Origin: an uncultured Pseudovibrio sp.
GTDB taxonomy: Bacteria > Pseudomonadota > Alphaproteobacteria > Rhizobiales > Stappiaceae
DNA length: 64,000 nt
Assembly (NCBI GenBank): GCA_947502585.1
Contig: CANNAV010000003.1
Coordinates: 1-64,000, forward strand
Reading direction: 5' to 3'
This document shows positions 55,598-64,000 of the stretch, piece after piece. A program made the translations under genes and the position numbers. Position 1 is the first letter of the stretch. Each line of letters opens with the position of its first letter. Under the pieces are notes generated by a model. That model worked only from the letters and a program-made list of their open reading frames with translations, had not been told where the DNA came from and searched no databases.

Positions 55598-55749
55598 ATG
55601 GAGGTTTTCTCAAAGAAGCTGACTCATATCTTCATGCTTGAAATCTGCTATGTTCATTCATAGATATTTTTCTGTAAATTGTTGTAACAGTAAGGATGTA
55701 TCGCGCTGCATTCGGTGCGCGAGACCGGAAAAATCTGCAAGGAATCAAT

Positions 55750-56196
55750 ATGGAACAGGTAAAACCAATGAAGCTGATGGCGCTGGATCAGGAAGATTTA
55801 CAGATCATCTCTTCCATGGTGCAGGACAGTGTTCTGAAACTCGCAGATATCAGATACTTACCTGCCGAACGTCGCCTGGTACTGACGATGAACCGGTACT
55901 TATGGGAAACGGACGAGAACAACCAGAAAAGAAAAATGCGGGCGCGTTCCGTTCTTTCCGTCTCGCGGGTTGATGCGGTCAGAGTCCAGAAAATCAACCA
56001 GACAAACAAAGATATGGTCCTGTCTTTGCTCTGTGTGCTGTTTGAAGAGACAAATGCACCAGCTGGACAGTTGAAGCTTGAGTTTTCCGGTGGGGCTGCT
56101 ATTGCAGCAAATATAGAGTGCATCGAAGCGCAACTGGCCGATCTGGGTTCCGTATGGGAAACTGAAAGCAAGCCAGAACATTATCTGGAAAGCTAG
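55750..56196 (+). CDS. DUF2948 family protein
   Basis: A 148-residue protein with the DUF2948 pattern: LMALDQEDLQIISSMVQDSV at the start, the RYLPAERRLVLTMNRYLWE strand segment and the C-terminal GGAAIAANIECIEAQLADLG. The gene is usual between murA and hisD in Hyphomicrobiales. The ATG at 55750 has AAGGAA before it. Function unknown. Confidence 0.85.
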   Translation: MEQVKPMKLMALDQEDLQIISSMVQDSVLKLADIRYLPAERRLVLTMNRYLWETDENNQKRKMRARSVLSVSRVDAVRVQKINQTNKDMVLSLLCVLFEETNAPAGQLKLEFSGGAAIAANIECIEAQLADLGSVWETESKPEHYLES

Positions 56197-56321
56197 TTGG
56201 AAAGCGCGGGGTAGTTTCGTAAAATACCGACACAACCTGAAGGCTTGAACTGCATCCACTGAAATTTGACATCATCCTGGAAAAACAATGCCGGGAACTA
56301 TAGTAAATCGGGAATGATAAC

Positions 56322-57617
56322 GTGGCGATTAAGCTCTCCTCAAAGTCTGAAGGTTTTGAAGAAGATATTCGTGCTCTGCTTGGAAGCAAGCGGGAGACTT
56401 CAGAGGATGTGGATCTTATCGTGCGCGACATCCTGCGGGATGTCGAGTTGCGCGGTGATGCAGCCGTGCTCGAATACACCAATAAATTTGACCGGATGTC
56501 GGCCAAATCCCTGGACGAGCTGAAAGTAACTGAAACCAGGATTAATGCAGCTGTTGCACAAATTCCTGCTGAAACACTGGAAGCCCTGCAGCTTGCTCAT
56601 GATCGTATTCTTTCCCATCACCAAAAGCAGCTGCCCGAAAGCTACACCTATAAAGATGCGATCGGCGTAGAGCTGGGTGCTATCTGGACTGCAGTGGAAG
56701 CTGTCGGTGTTTATGTGCCAGGCGGCCTTGCCAGCTATCCATCTTCCGTTCTGATGAACGTCGTCCCGGCGAAAGTGGCAGGCGTTGAGCGGATCGTGAT
56801 GGTGGTTCCAAGTCCTGATGACGTGCTCAATCCGCTCGTATTGGCCGCAGCTAAGATGTCTGGCGTCTCCGAGATCTACCGCGTAGGCGGGGCTCAGGCT
56901 GTTGGAGCGCTGGCATACGGCACCCGGACGATTGCTCCGGTCTGCAAGATCATTGGCCCTGGCAATGCGTACGTTTCCGCAGCAAAGCGTCGCGTTTTCG
57001 GAACTGTCGGCATCGACATGATCGCTGGCCCCTCTGAAATCCTCATCGTGGCAGACAAAGCTAACAACCCGGACTGGGTGGCTGTCGATCTGCTCTCTCA
57101 GGCAGAGCATGATCCGGTTGCGCAGTCTATTCTCATCACGGACAGTGAAGAACTGGCGGGAGCTGTAGAAGAGGCCGTAGAGCGTCAGCTCACCACATTG
57201 CCACGTGCGGAAGTCGCGCGTCAGAGCTGGAAGGACTATGGCGCCATCATCACCGTCGACAATCTGGATGAAGCCATGGTGCTTTCCAACCGTTTTGCAC
57301 CGGAACATCTTGAACTGTGTGTTGATGATCCTGATGCGCTGCTGCCAAAAATGAGGAATGCCGGCGCTGTCTTTGTTGGCCGTTACACACCAGAAGCGAT
57401 CGGCGATTATGTCGGCGGCTCAAACCATGTGCTGCCAACGGCCCGTTCAGCCCGTTTCTCCTCTGGTCTTTCCACGTTGGAGTTCGTGAAGAGAACCTCT
57501 CTTCTGCGCTGTAACCCGGAAAATCTGGCCAGGATCGGCCCCTCAGCCGTCACGCTGGCAGAGGTGGAAGGTCTGCAGGCGCATGGACGTTCAGTCTCAA
57601 TTCGCTTAAACCGCTAG
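56322..57617 (+). CDS. hisD: Histidinol dehydrogenase HisD
   Basis: A 431-residue zinc enzyme oxidising L-histidinol to histidine in two NAD-dependent steps. Signatures are VYVPGGLASYPSSVLMNVVP, the hisD pattern IGPGNAYVSAAKRRVFGTVG, IDMIAGPSEILIVADKA and the zinc-binding Gln/His of LLSQAEHDPVAQS, plus NRFAPEHLELC near the C-terminus. The start is a GTG with GGGAA upstream. It leads a tight run of genes ending with infA. Confidence 0.96.
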   Translation: MAIKLSSKSEGFEEDIRALLGSKRETSEDVDLIVRDILRDVELRGDAAVLEYTNKFDRMSAKSLDELKVTETRINAAVAQIPAETLEALQLAHDRILSHHQKQLPESYTYKDAIGVELGAIWTAVEAVGVYVPGGLASYPSSVLMNVVPAKVAGVERIVMVVPSPDDVLNPLVLAAAKMSGVSEIYRVGGAQAVGALAYGTRTIAPVCKIIGPGNAYVSAAKRRVFGTVGIDMIAGPSEILIVADKANNPDWVAVDLLSQAEHDPVAQSILITDSEELAGAVEEAVERQLTTLPRAEVARQSWKDYGAIITVDNLDEAMVLSNRFAPEHLELCVDDPDALLPKMRNAGAVFVGRYTPEAIGDYVGGSNHVLPTARSARFSSGLSTLEFVKRTSLLRCNPENLARIGPSAVTLAEVEGLQAHGRSVSIRLNR

Positions 57618-57648
57618 TTAATTGATCAAGGACGGAAAAGATCGCTTG

Positions 57649-58158
57649 ATGAACAAGGAAGTCCCTGTAAACGAAGAGCAGAGACAACAAGGAATAGAAC
57701 GCCTTTTTGAGGTGGTCCTTGATCCGGATTCTATTGTGCGCGCTGACAAAGACGTCGAGCGCGAGCGAAAAATTGCGATCTTTGATCTGGTGGAGGAAAA
57801 TATGTTTTCTCCGGTCGGGCCCGATCAGGGTCCGTACCGATTAGATCTGGCTATGATCAAGCGCAAGCTTGTGCTGGGAATTCGGGATGAAACGGGCAGC
57901 GAAATTGCAACCCACATCCTCTCGCTCACCCCTTTTCGGGCGATCATCAAAGATTACTTCATGATTTGCGAGAGTTACTACGATGCAATTCGAAGTGCCT
58001 CACCAAAGCAGATTGAAGCAATCGATATGGGGCGTCGTGGACTGCATGACGACGGTGCCTGTATATTGGAAGAGCGCCTGAAAGGGAAAATAACCATCGA
58101 CCATCAAACCGCCCGACGACTGTTTACGCTCATTTGCGCCTTGCAGCACCGGGGGTAA
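57649..58158 (+). CDS. UPF0262 family protein
   Basis: A 169-residue protein matching UPF0262 of alphaproteobacteria: [38 protein letters not shown] and [20 protein letters not shown]. It follows hisD by 31 bases and is followed by a phosphatase gene starting 2 bases after its stop. The ATG at 57649 was chosen over the earlier TTG at 57622. The function of the family is not known. Confidence 0.88.
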   Translation: MNKEVPVNEEQRQQGIERLFEVVLDPDSIVRADKDVERERKIAIFDLVEENMFSPVGPDQGPYRLDLAMIKRKLVLGIRDETGSEIATHILSLTPFRAIIKDYFMICESYYDAIRSASPKQIEAIDMGRRGLHDDGACILEERLKGKITIDHQTARRLFTLICALQHRG

Positions 58159-58160
58159 GT

Positions 58161-58592
58161 ATGACCGAGTTTATGTCACGGCCAAGTTCAATCCTGTTTA
58201 TCTGCAGAATGAACGCGGTACGCTCCCCGATGGCAGAGGGTCTGACCCATCTGCTCTATCCCAAACAGGTCTACACGCGCTCCTGTGGCGTTTTTGCAGG
58301 CGAACGTGACCCGTTTGTCGATTCTGTTATGGACGAACTTGGAGTGGATCTGAGCAATCACCATCCAAAAACATTTGAGGATCTGGCGGAGGAGGGCTTC
58401 GACCTCATTGTAACGCTTGCTCCGGAGGCTCATCATATGGCATTGGAGCTTACACGAACACAACACGTTGATATTGAGTACTGGCCGACGATTGACCCGA
58501 CAGTGGCAACTGGTAGCCGTTCACAGATTATGGATGCGTACAGAGCGGTGCGTGATACGCTTAAAAGAAAGATAGATCAACGTATGCAATGA
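58161..58592 (+). CDS. Low molecular weight protein tyrosine phosphatase / arsenate reductase-like protein
   Basis: A 143-residue enzyme of the LMW phosphatase fold. The P-loop reads [13 protein letters not shown] (Cys15-x5-Arg21), with the Asn-x-x-Arg-Ser pattern of the family. A C-terminal Asp in [20 protein letters not shown] can be the general acid (YWPTIDP). GGGGG precedes the ATG. The gene sits between the UPF0262 and infA genes, an arrangement common in related genomes. Whether it acts on phosphotyrosine or arsenate is not decided. Confidence 0.85.
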   Translation: MTEFMSRPSSILFICRMNAVRSPMAEGLTHLLYPKQVYTRSCGVFAGERDPFVDSVMDELGVDLSNHHPKTFEDLAEEGFDLIVTLAPEAHHMALELTRTQHVDIEYWPTIDPTVATGSRSQIMDAYRAVRDTLKRKIDQRMQ

Positions 58593-58764
58593 GCAGTTGA
58601 AAATGCTCTACGCGTGGACTTTGCATATGTTTTCCACCTCAAAACATGGAATATGCAGTAAAACTCGTGAAACTGCCCTCCAGGAAATGGAGGTAGCCTG
58701 TTCACTTTTGGCGAGTTATCCGGTAGGTTCCGCCAAAATTCCATTTAACAAATCAGGAATCCTA

Positions 58765-58983
58765 ATGGCTAAAGAAGAAATGCTGGAGTTTCCAGGCGTC
58801 GTCGTCGAACTCCTTCCTAATGCGACTTTTCGTGTGAAACTTGAAAACGAACACGAAATCATCGCTCACACTGCTGGTCGTATGCGTAAAAACCGTATTC
58901 GCGTACTGGCTGGCGATAAAGTGCTCGTGGAAATGACGCCATATGACCTGACGAAGGGTCGTATCACCTATCGCTACAAATAA
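58765..58983 (+). CDS. infA: Translation initiation factor IF-1
   Basis: A 72-residue S1-fold protein that occupies the ribosomal A site during initiation: [20 protein letters not shown], the central [20 protein letters not shown] and the end [13 protein letters not shown] match IF-1 in full. AGGA lies before the ATG at 58765; the frame is open upstream but that part is not IF-1. It is followed by maf. Confidence 0.97.
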   Translation: MAKEEMLEFPGVVVELLPNATFRVKLENEHEIIAHTAGRMRKNRIRVLAGDKVLVEMTPYDLTKGRITYRYK

Positions 58984-59061
58984 GCGATCCGCTGAGCGCG
59001 GGTCATGATGGGCCTGCCTTAGTTGAGCTTTTGTCTGCAACCTATCTGGGAACTGGCACAA

Positions 59062-59712
59062 ATGACCAAAGAATTGCCGCTGGTTTTGGCCTCCGGGTCA
59101 CCACGTCGTCTGGCGTTACTTCATCAGATTGGTATAGAACCGGAATTCCTCCTGCCTGCAGACATTGATGAGACGCCTGTGCGTGGGGAAAGCCCGCGCG
59201 CGCTGGCACAAAGACTTGCACGCGGCAAAGCTGCTGCTGCCCGTGTCCTTATCGACCGAGATGACGAAAAAGCGCATTCCATTATCCTGGGGTCTGATAC
59301 CGTTGTTGCAGTAGGGCGCCGCATCCTGCCGAAAGCTGAGAGCAAGGAGCAGGCCAGCGTCTGTCTTCAGTTACTGTCTGGTCGCATGCACAAAGTTTAC
59401 ACCGGAGTTTGCGTGAATATGCCTGATGGTGTGGTTCGCACAAAGCTGGTTGAAACCCGTGTACGGTTTCGTCGTCTGTCTTCTCATGACACGGAAAAGT
59501 ACCTCGCCTCAGGCGAATGGCGTGGCAAAGCAGGCGGCTACGCTATTCAGGGCCTTGCCGGGGCGTTTATCGCACGTGTGATCGGGTCTTACCCGGGCGT
59601 TGTCGGTTTGCCTCTGCTGGAGACCGCAAGCCTGTTGCAGTCTGCTGGTTATCCAACTCAAAAGAAATGGGACGAAGACGCCGTTCCTGCTGCAGAGGCA
59701 GGAGAGGACTAA
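59062..59712 (+). CDS. maf: Maf family nucleotide pyrophosphatase
   Basis: A 216-residue Maf/HAM1-superfamily protein: [17 protein letters not shown] (about 10-26), then [20 protein letters not shown] with the catalytic-type Glu, [20 protein letters not shown] with the catalytic Asp, and the C-terminal [20 protein letters not shown]. Maf proteins hydrolyse non-canonical or methylated nucleoside triphosphates. The ATG at 59062 was chosen because the conserved part begins there. Its end overlaps the convergent ABM-fold gene by four bases. Confidence 0.94.
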   Translation: MTKELPLVLASGSPRRLALLHQIGIEPEFLLPADIDETPVRGESPRALAQRLARGKAAAARVLIDRDDEKAHSIILGSDTVVAVGRRILPKAESKEQASVCLQLLSGRMHKVYTGVCVNMPDGVVRTKLVETRVRFRRLSSHDTEKYLASGEWRGKAGGYAIQGLAGAFIARVIGSYPGVVGLPLLETASLLQSAGYPTQKKWDEDAVPAAEAGED

Positions 59713-60068
59713 CGCGCAAACCCACCCACAGTTTGCACATATCGTGGTGACAGGCTCGCGAGTGCGTTGCGCAGTTCCTGCGTTGGCTTGCCATAAACCG
59801 TCATGCCTGTTGGATGCAACGTGTCCATAAACTGCTTTGCATAGGTGTTGGAGAACCACGTAAGATGCAGCATTGCTGAGTTGCTGTCCTTGAAGCTTGT
59901 AAAAATCTCGCAGGATTGGCCATCTTCACCCAGGTACCAGACATAGGCTATTGTACCGCCCTGCATCTGCTGGACTGCTTTCACCATCTCCACCATTAGT
60001 TCTTCAAAGATTTTTGGTTTTGAGGTGCCGATGCGAGCTGTCAGAATCCAAGAAACTTCATTATTCAT
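59709..60068 (-). CDS. Antibiotic biosynthesis monooxygenase-fold protein
   Basis: A 119-residue protein on the opposite strand to its neighbours. The pattern [40 protein letters not shown] and [20 protein letters not shown] fits the small dimeric alpha/beta-barrel (ABM/NIPSNAP) fold. It overlaps the end of maf by four bases. It interrupts the usual maf-yacG order, and a dispersed repeat follows its 5' end, so it was probably inserted here. No substrate can be given. Confidence 0.7.
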   Translation of the reverse strand: MNNEVSWILTARIGTSKPKIFEELMVEMVKAVQQMQGGTIAYVWYLGEDGQSCEIFTSFKDSNSAMLHLTWFSNTYAKQFMDTLHPTGMTVYGKPTQELRNALASLSPRYVQTVGGFAR

Positions 60069-60436
60069 TATACGTTTCCCCGGTTTTCGCGGATACTTTC
60101 ATGTCTATGCAGAACTCAGAGCGTATCTCTGAATTGTGGTTCCGGTCTTCGGATAAGGATACACACATGTTTAAAAGTGCCTGCCTGCGAGTAACCTTAG
60201 TGTGAATTTTACTGACTGCAAAGTTGTTTGCATCTGAGCTGTTTAACAGCTCAGATTTAGGAGATAATTTGCAGTTGTGAAGAAGCAGGGGACGCACTGT
60301 TAATCTTAAATTTACAAAACTGAGAAACTCATCTGACTTTATCTCTTGATGTCCTGCAATTTTCTGGCTAGAGGCACTGCTGTGGCGGATTTATGAGCAG
60401 TCATACCCGCGAAGAAGAAACCAGCAGTTGAGAGAG
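60069..60436. other. Region between the ABM-fold gene and yacG
   Basis: It holds copy C of the dispersed repeat (60117-60170) and further AT-rich sequence with no gene. The self-complementary segment AGCTGTTTAACAGCT lies near 60236-60250. Confidence 0.45.
60117..60170. repeat. Dispersed repeat, copy C
   Basis: GTGGTTCCGGTCTTCGGATA followed by AGGATACACAC matches the core of copies A and B. The left part (GAGCGTATCTCTGAA) has diverged. Confidence 0.5.
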
Positions 60437-60634
60437 ATGATGAAAACGCCATCAGCAAAATGTCCGATCTGCAAGAGGCCAGCGCAAGAGGCGACGATGC
60501 CGTTTTGCTCAGACAGATGTAAACAGGTGGATCTCAATAAGTGGTTGAGCGGTCATTATTCCATTCCTGCAGTTGAGGAAGAGTTCTCTGATGCTGATAT
60601 CTCTGACCTGGAAAATTCACAGATCACACACTGA
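60437..60634 (+). CDS. yacG: DNA gyrase inhibitor YacG
   Basis: A small zinc-ribbon protein of 65 residues. The four Cys are KCPICKRPAQ and MPFCSDRCKQVDLNKWL, as in YacG, followed by GHYSIPA and an acidic tail (EEEFSDADISDLE). YacG binds GyrB and inhibits gyrase in E. coli. GAGAGAG lies directly before two adjacent ATG codons, so the exact start is 60437 or 60440. In relatives it follows maf directly. Confidence 0.9.
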   Translation: MMKTPSAKCPICKRPAQEATMPFCSDRCKQVDLNKWLSGHYSIPAVEEEFSDADISDLENSQITH

Positions 60635-61086
60635 TTAGTCGGGGATAAAGATTTCTGTAAATTGAAGTCTTTTCGATGATTTTATCAGGTTTACACGCAA
60701 TACCCCTGAAATATCGAGCCAACACTTTGATATTTACACCACCTCTCCAAAACCCGAAAGTGCAATTTAACTTTCTTGGCCAAAACGGCTAATATCTACG
60801 AAACTATTCTTACCTGAACATTGGGGTTTTCCGAGGAGCTGAGTATATTACAAGGATTCTCAATAAACCCGGTCCTTGTAAAGGGTGTAAGAAGGTTGGC
60901 GACAAAAAAGTCAGGTGCTGAATATTTTTTCAGTCAGGCGGGCAAATATCTTTCGTTTAGTCTTGTACCTGTCGCAGTTATGGGCAATTGTACCGAGCGT
61001 GTTCTTGGGTGGTTTGCGCGGATTTAGAGATTCCCGCGTAGCCGTCTCGTTAAATTGCCTGGGGCAATTGAAAAAAGGCAGGACCT
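60635..61086. other. Intergenic region before the 5'-nucleotidase gene
   Basis: AT-rich sequence holding the nucleotidase promoter, presumably. A short open frame at 60821-61027 looks like chance. I see no RNA gene or clear operator. Confidence 0.4.
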
Positions 61087-62685
61087 ATGAAAAAGCATCT
61101 CCTGGGCGCAACTGCGCTTTTGTTGTCTTTTGGCGTTTCAGCGCCGGCCGTGGCAGATTTTGATCTGACCATTTTGCATACTAATGATTTCCATTCCCGC
61201 ATTGAACCAATTAACAAGTACGATTCGAATTGTTCGGCAAAGGATGATGCAGATGGCAAGTGTTTGGGTGGCACTGCCCGTTTGGAAACAGCAATCGAAG
61301 AACGCCGTGCAGCTGCGAAAAACTCTATCCTCGTAGATGGTGGCGATCAGTTTCAGGGTTCTTTGTTCTATACTTACTACAAAGGTAAAGCTGCTGCTGA
61401 GTTCATGAACGCTCTTGGTTACGACGCAATGACTGTCGGCAACCACGAGTTTGACGATGGCCCGGAAGTACTCCGTGGCTTCATGGAGGCCGTTGACTTC
61501 CCGGTTCTGCTCGCAAATGCTGATGTTTCCAAAGAAGCTGAACTCGTTGACGTTCTGATGCCAGCCGCGATTATTGAGCGCGATGGTGAAAAGATCGGAC
61601 TGATCGGTCTGACACCAGATGATACCAGCGATCTTGCAAGCCCAGGTGAATATGTTCACTTCTTCGACCCGATCCAGGCAGCGACCACTCAGGTAGCAAA
61701 CCTGCAGGCTGAAGGCGTGAACAAAATCGTTGTTCTGTCTCACTCCGGTTACGGTGTTGACAAGAAAGTTGCCGCAGCTGTTGATGGTATCGATGTTATC
61801 GTCGGTGGTCACACCAACACCTTCCTGTCCAACACATCTGACCGCGCTGAGGGCCCTTACCCAACCTGGGTTACGTCACCGGACGGCAGGAAAACTGCGA
61901 TTGTATCTGCATACGCTTACGGTAAGTTCCTCGGCGAGCTGAACGTGAAGTTCGACGACAACGGCGACGTAATTGAAGCTGTTGGCGAGCCAATCATCAT
62001 GGATGCAAAAATTGCTGAAAACGAAGCAGTCAAGGCACGCATCAAAGAGCTTGCTGGCCCGCTTGAGGAAATCCGCACCGAAGTCATCGGCGCAACTGCA
62101 GCACCAGTGGATGGTGATCGCAAGTCCTGCCGCGCCGGTGAGTGTGAAATGGGTGTTCTCGTAACTGACGCCATGCTTGCAGCCACCAAAGACAAAGGCG
62201 TTGAAATCGCAATCACCAACGGTGGTGGTCTGCGTGCTTCTATCAATGCTGGCGAGGTAACTATGGGCGAAGCTCTGTCAGTTCTTCCTTTCCAGAACAC
62301 TCTGGCGACTTTCGAACTTCAGGGTAAATTTATCAAAACTGCCCTGGAAGGCGGGCTATCCAGGATCGAAGATGGTGCTGGCCGATTCCCGCAGGTTGCT
62401 GGTCTGAAATTCACCTTCGATGCGTCCAGGCCTGCTGGTGAGCGTATTGTTGAATTAACTCTTGAAGATGGTTCTGCAATTGAAGCAGACAAGATCTACA
62501 AACTTGCAACCAACAATTACGTTCGTAACGGTGGCGACGGCTACAAGGTCTTTTCCGCAGAGGGCAAAAACGCATACGACTACGGACCAGGCCTTGAGTT
62601 TGTACTTGCTGACTACCTGAAAGCTCAGGACGGTGCATACGAGCCTAAACTGGCTGGCCGCATCACTGACGCAACTGCAAAATAA
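61087..62685 (+). CDS. Periplasmic 5'-nucleotidase / UDP-sugar hydrolase family protein
   Basis: A 532-residue secreted metallophosphatase. The signal peptide is HLLGATALLLSFGVSAPAVA (cleavage about residue 23). The metallophosphatase domain has LTILHTNDFHSRIEP (D-x-H), LVDGGDQFQGS, TVGNHEFDDGPEV and VVLSHSGYG with GGHTNTF. The C-terminal substrate domain includes AITNGGGLRASINAGEVTMG and ATNNYVRNGGDGY. Such enzymes release phosphate from external nucleotides for uptake. A strong terminator follows. No Pho box is seen. Confidence 0.93.
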   Translation: MKKHLLGATALLLSFGVSAPAVADFDLTILHTNDFHSRIEPINKYDSNCSAKDDADGKCLGGTARLETAIEERRAAAKNSILVDGGDQFQGSLFYTYYKGKAAAEFMNALGYDAMTVGNHEFDDGPEVLRGFMEAVDFPVLLANADVSKEAELVDVLMPAAIIERDGEKIGLIGLTPDDTSDLASPGEYVHFFDPIQAATTQVANLQAEGVNKIVVLSHSGYGVDKKVAAAVDGIDVIVGGHTNTFLSNTSDRAEGPYPTWVTSPDGRKTAIVSAYAYGKFLGELNVKFDDNGDVIEAVGEPIIMDAKIAENEAVKARIKELAGPLEEIRTEVIGATAAPVDGDRKSCRAGECEMGVLVTDAMLAATKDKGVEIAITNGGGLRASINAGEVTMGEALSVLPFQNTLATFELQGKFIKTALEGGLSRIEDGAGRFPQVAGLKFTFDASRPAGERIVELTLEDGSAIEADKIYKLATNNYVRNGGDGYKVFSAEGKNAYDYGPGLEFVLADYLKAQDGAYEPKLAGRITDATAK

Positions 62686-62712
62686 ACTGATCTTGTTGAG
62701 CAGATGAATTTA

Positions 62713-62745
62713 AGCCGGAGGCACATGCCTCCGGCTTTTTCTTTA
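62713..62745 (+). terminator. Rho-independent terminator after the 5'-nucleotidase gene
   Basis: Perfect 10-bp arms AGCCGGAGGC and GCCTCCGGCT with a four-base loop, followed by T5CTTT. Confidence 0.92.
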
Positions 62746-62809
62746 TCTCCATCACTATTGCAATTTTCAAACAGACACTTGCACTGAAACGCATTGACCC
62801 CTTACAAAT

Positions 62810-63733
62810 ATGCAGCTTCTGAACCTCAAAAGGCATGTGAGCGTGGGCATTCTCGAAACGGAACAACAAAGGCTCATTGATCGTTTTCACGCGCAAAAGC
62901 CAATCCGCTCATGGTCCATGATCATCTCGATCTTTGGAGATTGTATTGCACCGCGTGGTGGTGAGCTCTGGATGGGGAACATCACTGAGATCATGCAGAT
63001 GATCGGCGTTAACTCCGGAGTTGTCCGCACAGCCATGTCGCGCCTTGCCTCTGATGGCTGGCTGCAGCGTACACGTATTGGCCGAAACTCGTTTTACCGC
63101 CTCACAAGAATGGGCCGCAAGGCCTTTGACCAGGCAACGCGGCGCATTTATGCCCGGGGACCTGTCTGCGGCAACGGTAATTGGATCACTGCAATCCTGA
63201 GTGCGGGAGAGGGGATGGCTGAGTTTCGCGAGCGTCTGACGGATCAGGGTTTTGGTGTGATTGCACCGAACGTGTTGATCAAACCAGACACCGGACAAAA
63301 ACCCCGCGGTTCCTCCGATAAGGTCGTCTTTATGCAATCGACAGCACCGCCCAAAATAGCCGCGCAGCTTGCCCGGCAAGCCTGGGGTCTGGAAGAGTTG
63401 CAACAGGGCTATCGCAGGTTCATAGAGAACTACAGTGGCCTGCAAACGCTTCTTGAGTGCGGGGGCTGCGCTCCTGTTGTGCCGGAAACCGCTCTGGTCA
63501 TCCGCATCATACTGATCCATGACCTTCGGCGACTGGTCCTCAGAGATCCTGAGCTGCCTTTGCAAGCCCTGCCAGACGATTGGGCGGGGAGTGTTGCACG
63601 GGAACTTGCAGCAGGCATCTATAACACTCTTAAAGACCATGGCGAGATTTGGCTTGATTCTAACGCCAGGACTGCAACAGGCACTTTGCCACCTCCTGAA
63701 CTTGCTTTTTTTGAACGGTTCCAGCCTATGTAA
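62810..63733 (+). CDS. paaX: Phenylacetate pathway repressor PaaX
   Basis: A 307-residue PaaX-family regulator: the winged-helix part IRSWSMIISIFGDCIAPRGG and MQMIGVNSGVVRTAMSRLAS (about 62-81), then the conserved SDGWLQRTRIGRNSFYRLT, the central domain and the C-terminal PaaX domain (IRIILIHDLRRLVLRDPELP). PaaX represses paa genes and releases DNA when phenylacetyl-CoA binds. The paaA gene follows on the same strand, which confirms the assignment. Confidence 0.92.
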   Translation: MQLLNLKRHVSVGILETEQQRLIDRFHAQKPIRSWSMIISIFGDCIAPRGGELWMGNITEIMQMIGVNSGVVRTAMSRLASDGWLQRTRIGRNSFYRLTRMGRKAFDQATRRIYARGPVCGNGNWITAILSAGEGMAEFRERLTDQGFGVIAPNVLIKPDTGQKPRGSSDKVVFMQSTAPPKIAAQLARQAWGLEELQQGYRRFIENYSGLQTLLECGGCAPVVPETALVIRIILIHDLRRLVLRDPELPLQALPDDWAGSVARELAAGIYNTLKDHGEIWLDSNARTATGTLPPPELAFFERFQPM

Positions 63734-63862
63734 TCATTAAGAATTTTAGAATTACCCTAAAACACATTCATAGATGTTACGAAAAATACTTGTGACTATG
63801 ATATTCTGTGACATATTGAAGCGAGAATGAACAATGGTGTGCTCTTGGGAAGGACCTTACCT

Positions 63863-64000
63863 ATGTACACGCAGGCATTGAACAACCCCACTGTTGAAGC
63901 AGGTGTTGAGGACGAGCAGAAGCTTGCCGCTTTTCAAGCGCGCATTGATCGCGAAGAGAAGATTGAACCCAACGACTGGATGCCAGCAGCCTATCGCAAG
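63863..64000 (+). CDS. paaA: Ring-1,2-phenylacetyl-CoA epoxidase subunit PaaA, 5' part
   Basis: The first 46 residues of PaaA, cut by the window end: [20 protein letters not shown], then [20 protein letters not shown] with the family ending of this part in AAYRK. PaaA is the di-iron oxygenase subunit of PaaABCDE, which epoxidises phenylacetyl-CoA. AAGGA lies upstream. The order paaX-paaA implies that the rest of the paa operon continues to the right. Confidence 0.85.
   Translation, partial: MYTQALNNPTVEAGVEDEQKLAAFQARIDREEKIEPNDWMPAAYRK

Noticed and set aside
56400-57308. 302-codon minus-strand frame opposite hisD
   Set aside because: hisD is complete on the plus strand and the opposite frame is Cys/His-rich with no domain.
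60821-61027. 68-codon frame before the 5'-nucleotidase gene
   Set aside because: No ribosome site, AT-rich flank and no protein-like pattern; likely chance.

Overview
The window looks like a chromosome segment of a marine alphaproteobacterium of the order Hyphomicrobiales, most like the Pseudovibrio/Stappiaceae group. This rests on protein resemblance and gene order: fixLJ-fixK next to hemN and ccoNOQP-ccoGHIS, the 5-aminolevulinate synthase form of HemA, the block murA-DUF2948-hisD-UPF0262-phosphatase-infA-maf-yacG, a PodJ-like polarity protein, and a balanced base composition by eye. No phage, insertion sequence, CRISPR array or rRNA operon was found. The species call is an inference.

Layout. 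0-3.3 kb: a stop-interrupted reading frame, a TetR regulator, a small DUF6460-type membrane protein and a triple-GNAT acetyltransferase. 3.4-9.6 kb: a minus-strand beta-oxidation operon (acyl-CoA dehydrogenase, glutathione transferase, thiolase, FadB-type protein) led by a MerR-type promoter with a 19-bp spacer. 9.7-11.2 kb: a small divergent cluster (ArsR-type regulator, NIPSNAP protein, monooxygenase-fold protein) in which all three genes are broken, although a perfect 16-bp palindrome survives between them. 11.3-18.7 kb: a LiuR-like MerR regulator, the PodJ-like protein, and a TauE/SafE permease with a TIGR02186 protein. 18.7-27.3 kb: a DNA-damage helicase/PdeM pair and assorted small enzymes (kappa-GST-like isomerase, thioesterase, esterase, YjbQ). 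27.4-34.2 kb: a two-gene solute:sodium symporter beside a CrbS/CrbR-type two-component system, as expected for control of acetate or short-chain acid use.

34.3-51.8 kb is the microaerobic respiration region: soluble haem-type FixL, FixJ, a stand-alone receiver protein, FixK, oxygen-independent coproporphyrinogen oxidase HemN, an AbrB-family permease, the cbb3 oxidase operon ccoNOQP, its assembly operon ccoGHIS, and HemA. Consensus FixK/FNR boxes lie before hemN and ccoN. The genes form one circuit: low oxygen is sensed by FixL, relayed by FixJ to FixK, and FixK turns on haem synthesis and the high-affinity oxidase.

52-64 kb holds a single-domain response regulator, two nearly identical tandem tRNA-Thr(GGT) genes, the housekeeping block murA to yacG (broken by an opposite-strand gene between maf and yacG), a periplasmic 5'-nucleotidase, and the start of a phenylacetate degradation locus (paaX, and paaA cut by the window end). 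A dispersed hairpin-forming repeat occurs in several intergenic regions. I found no clearly undescribed system. The best leads are the decayed divergent cluster, the receiver protein between fixJ and fixK, the nested palindromes between hemN and the permease, and the stop-interrupted frame at the left end.
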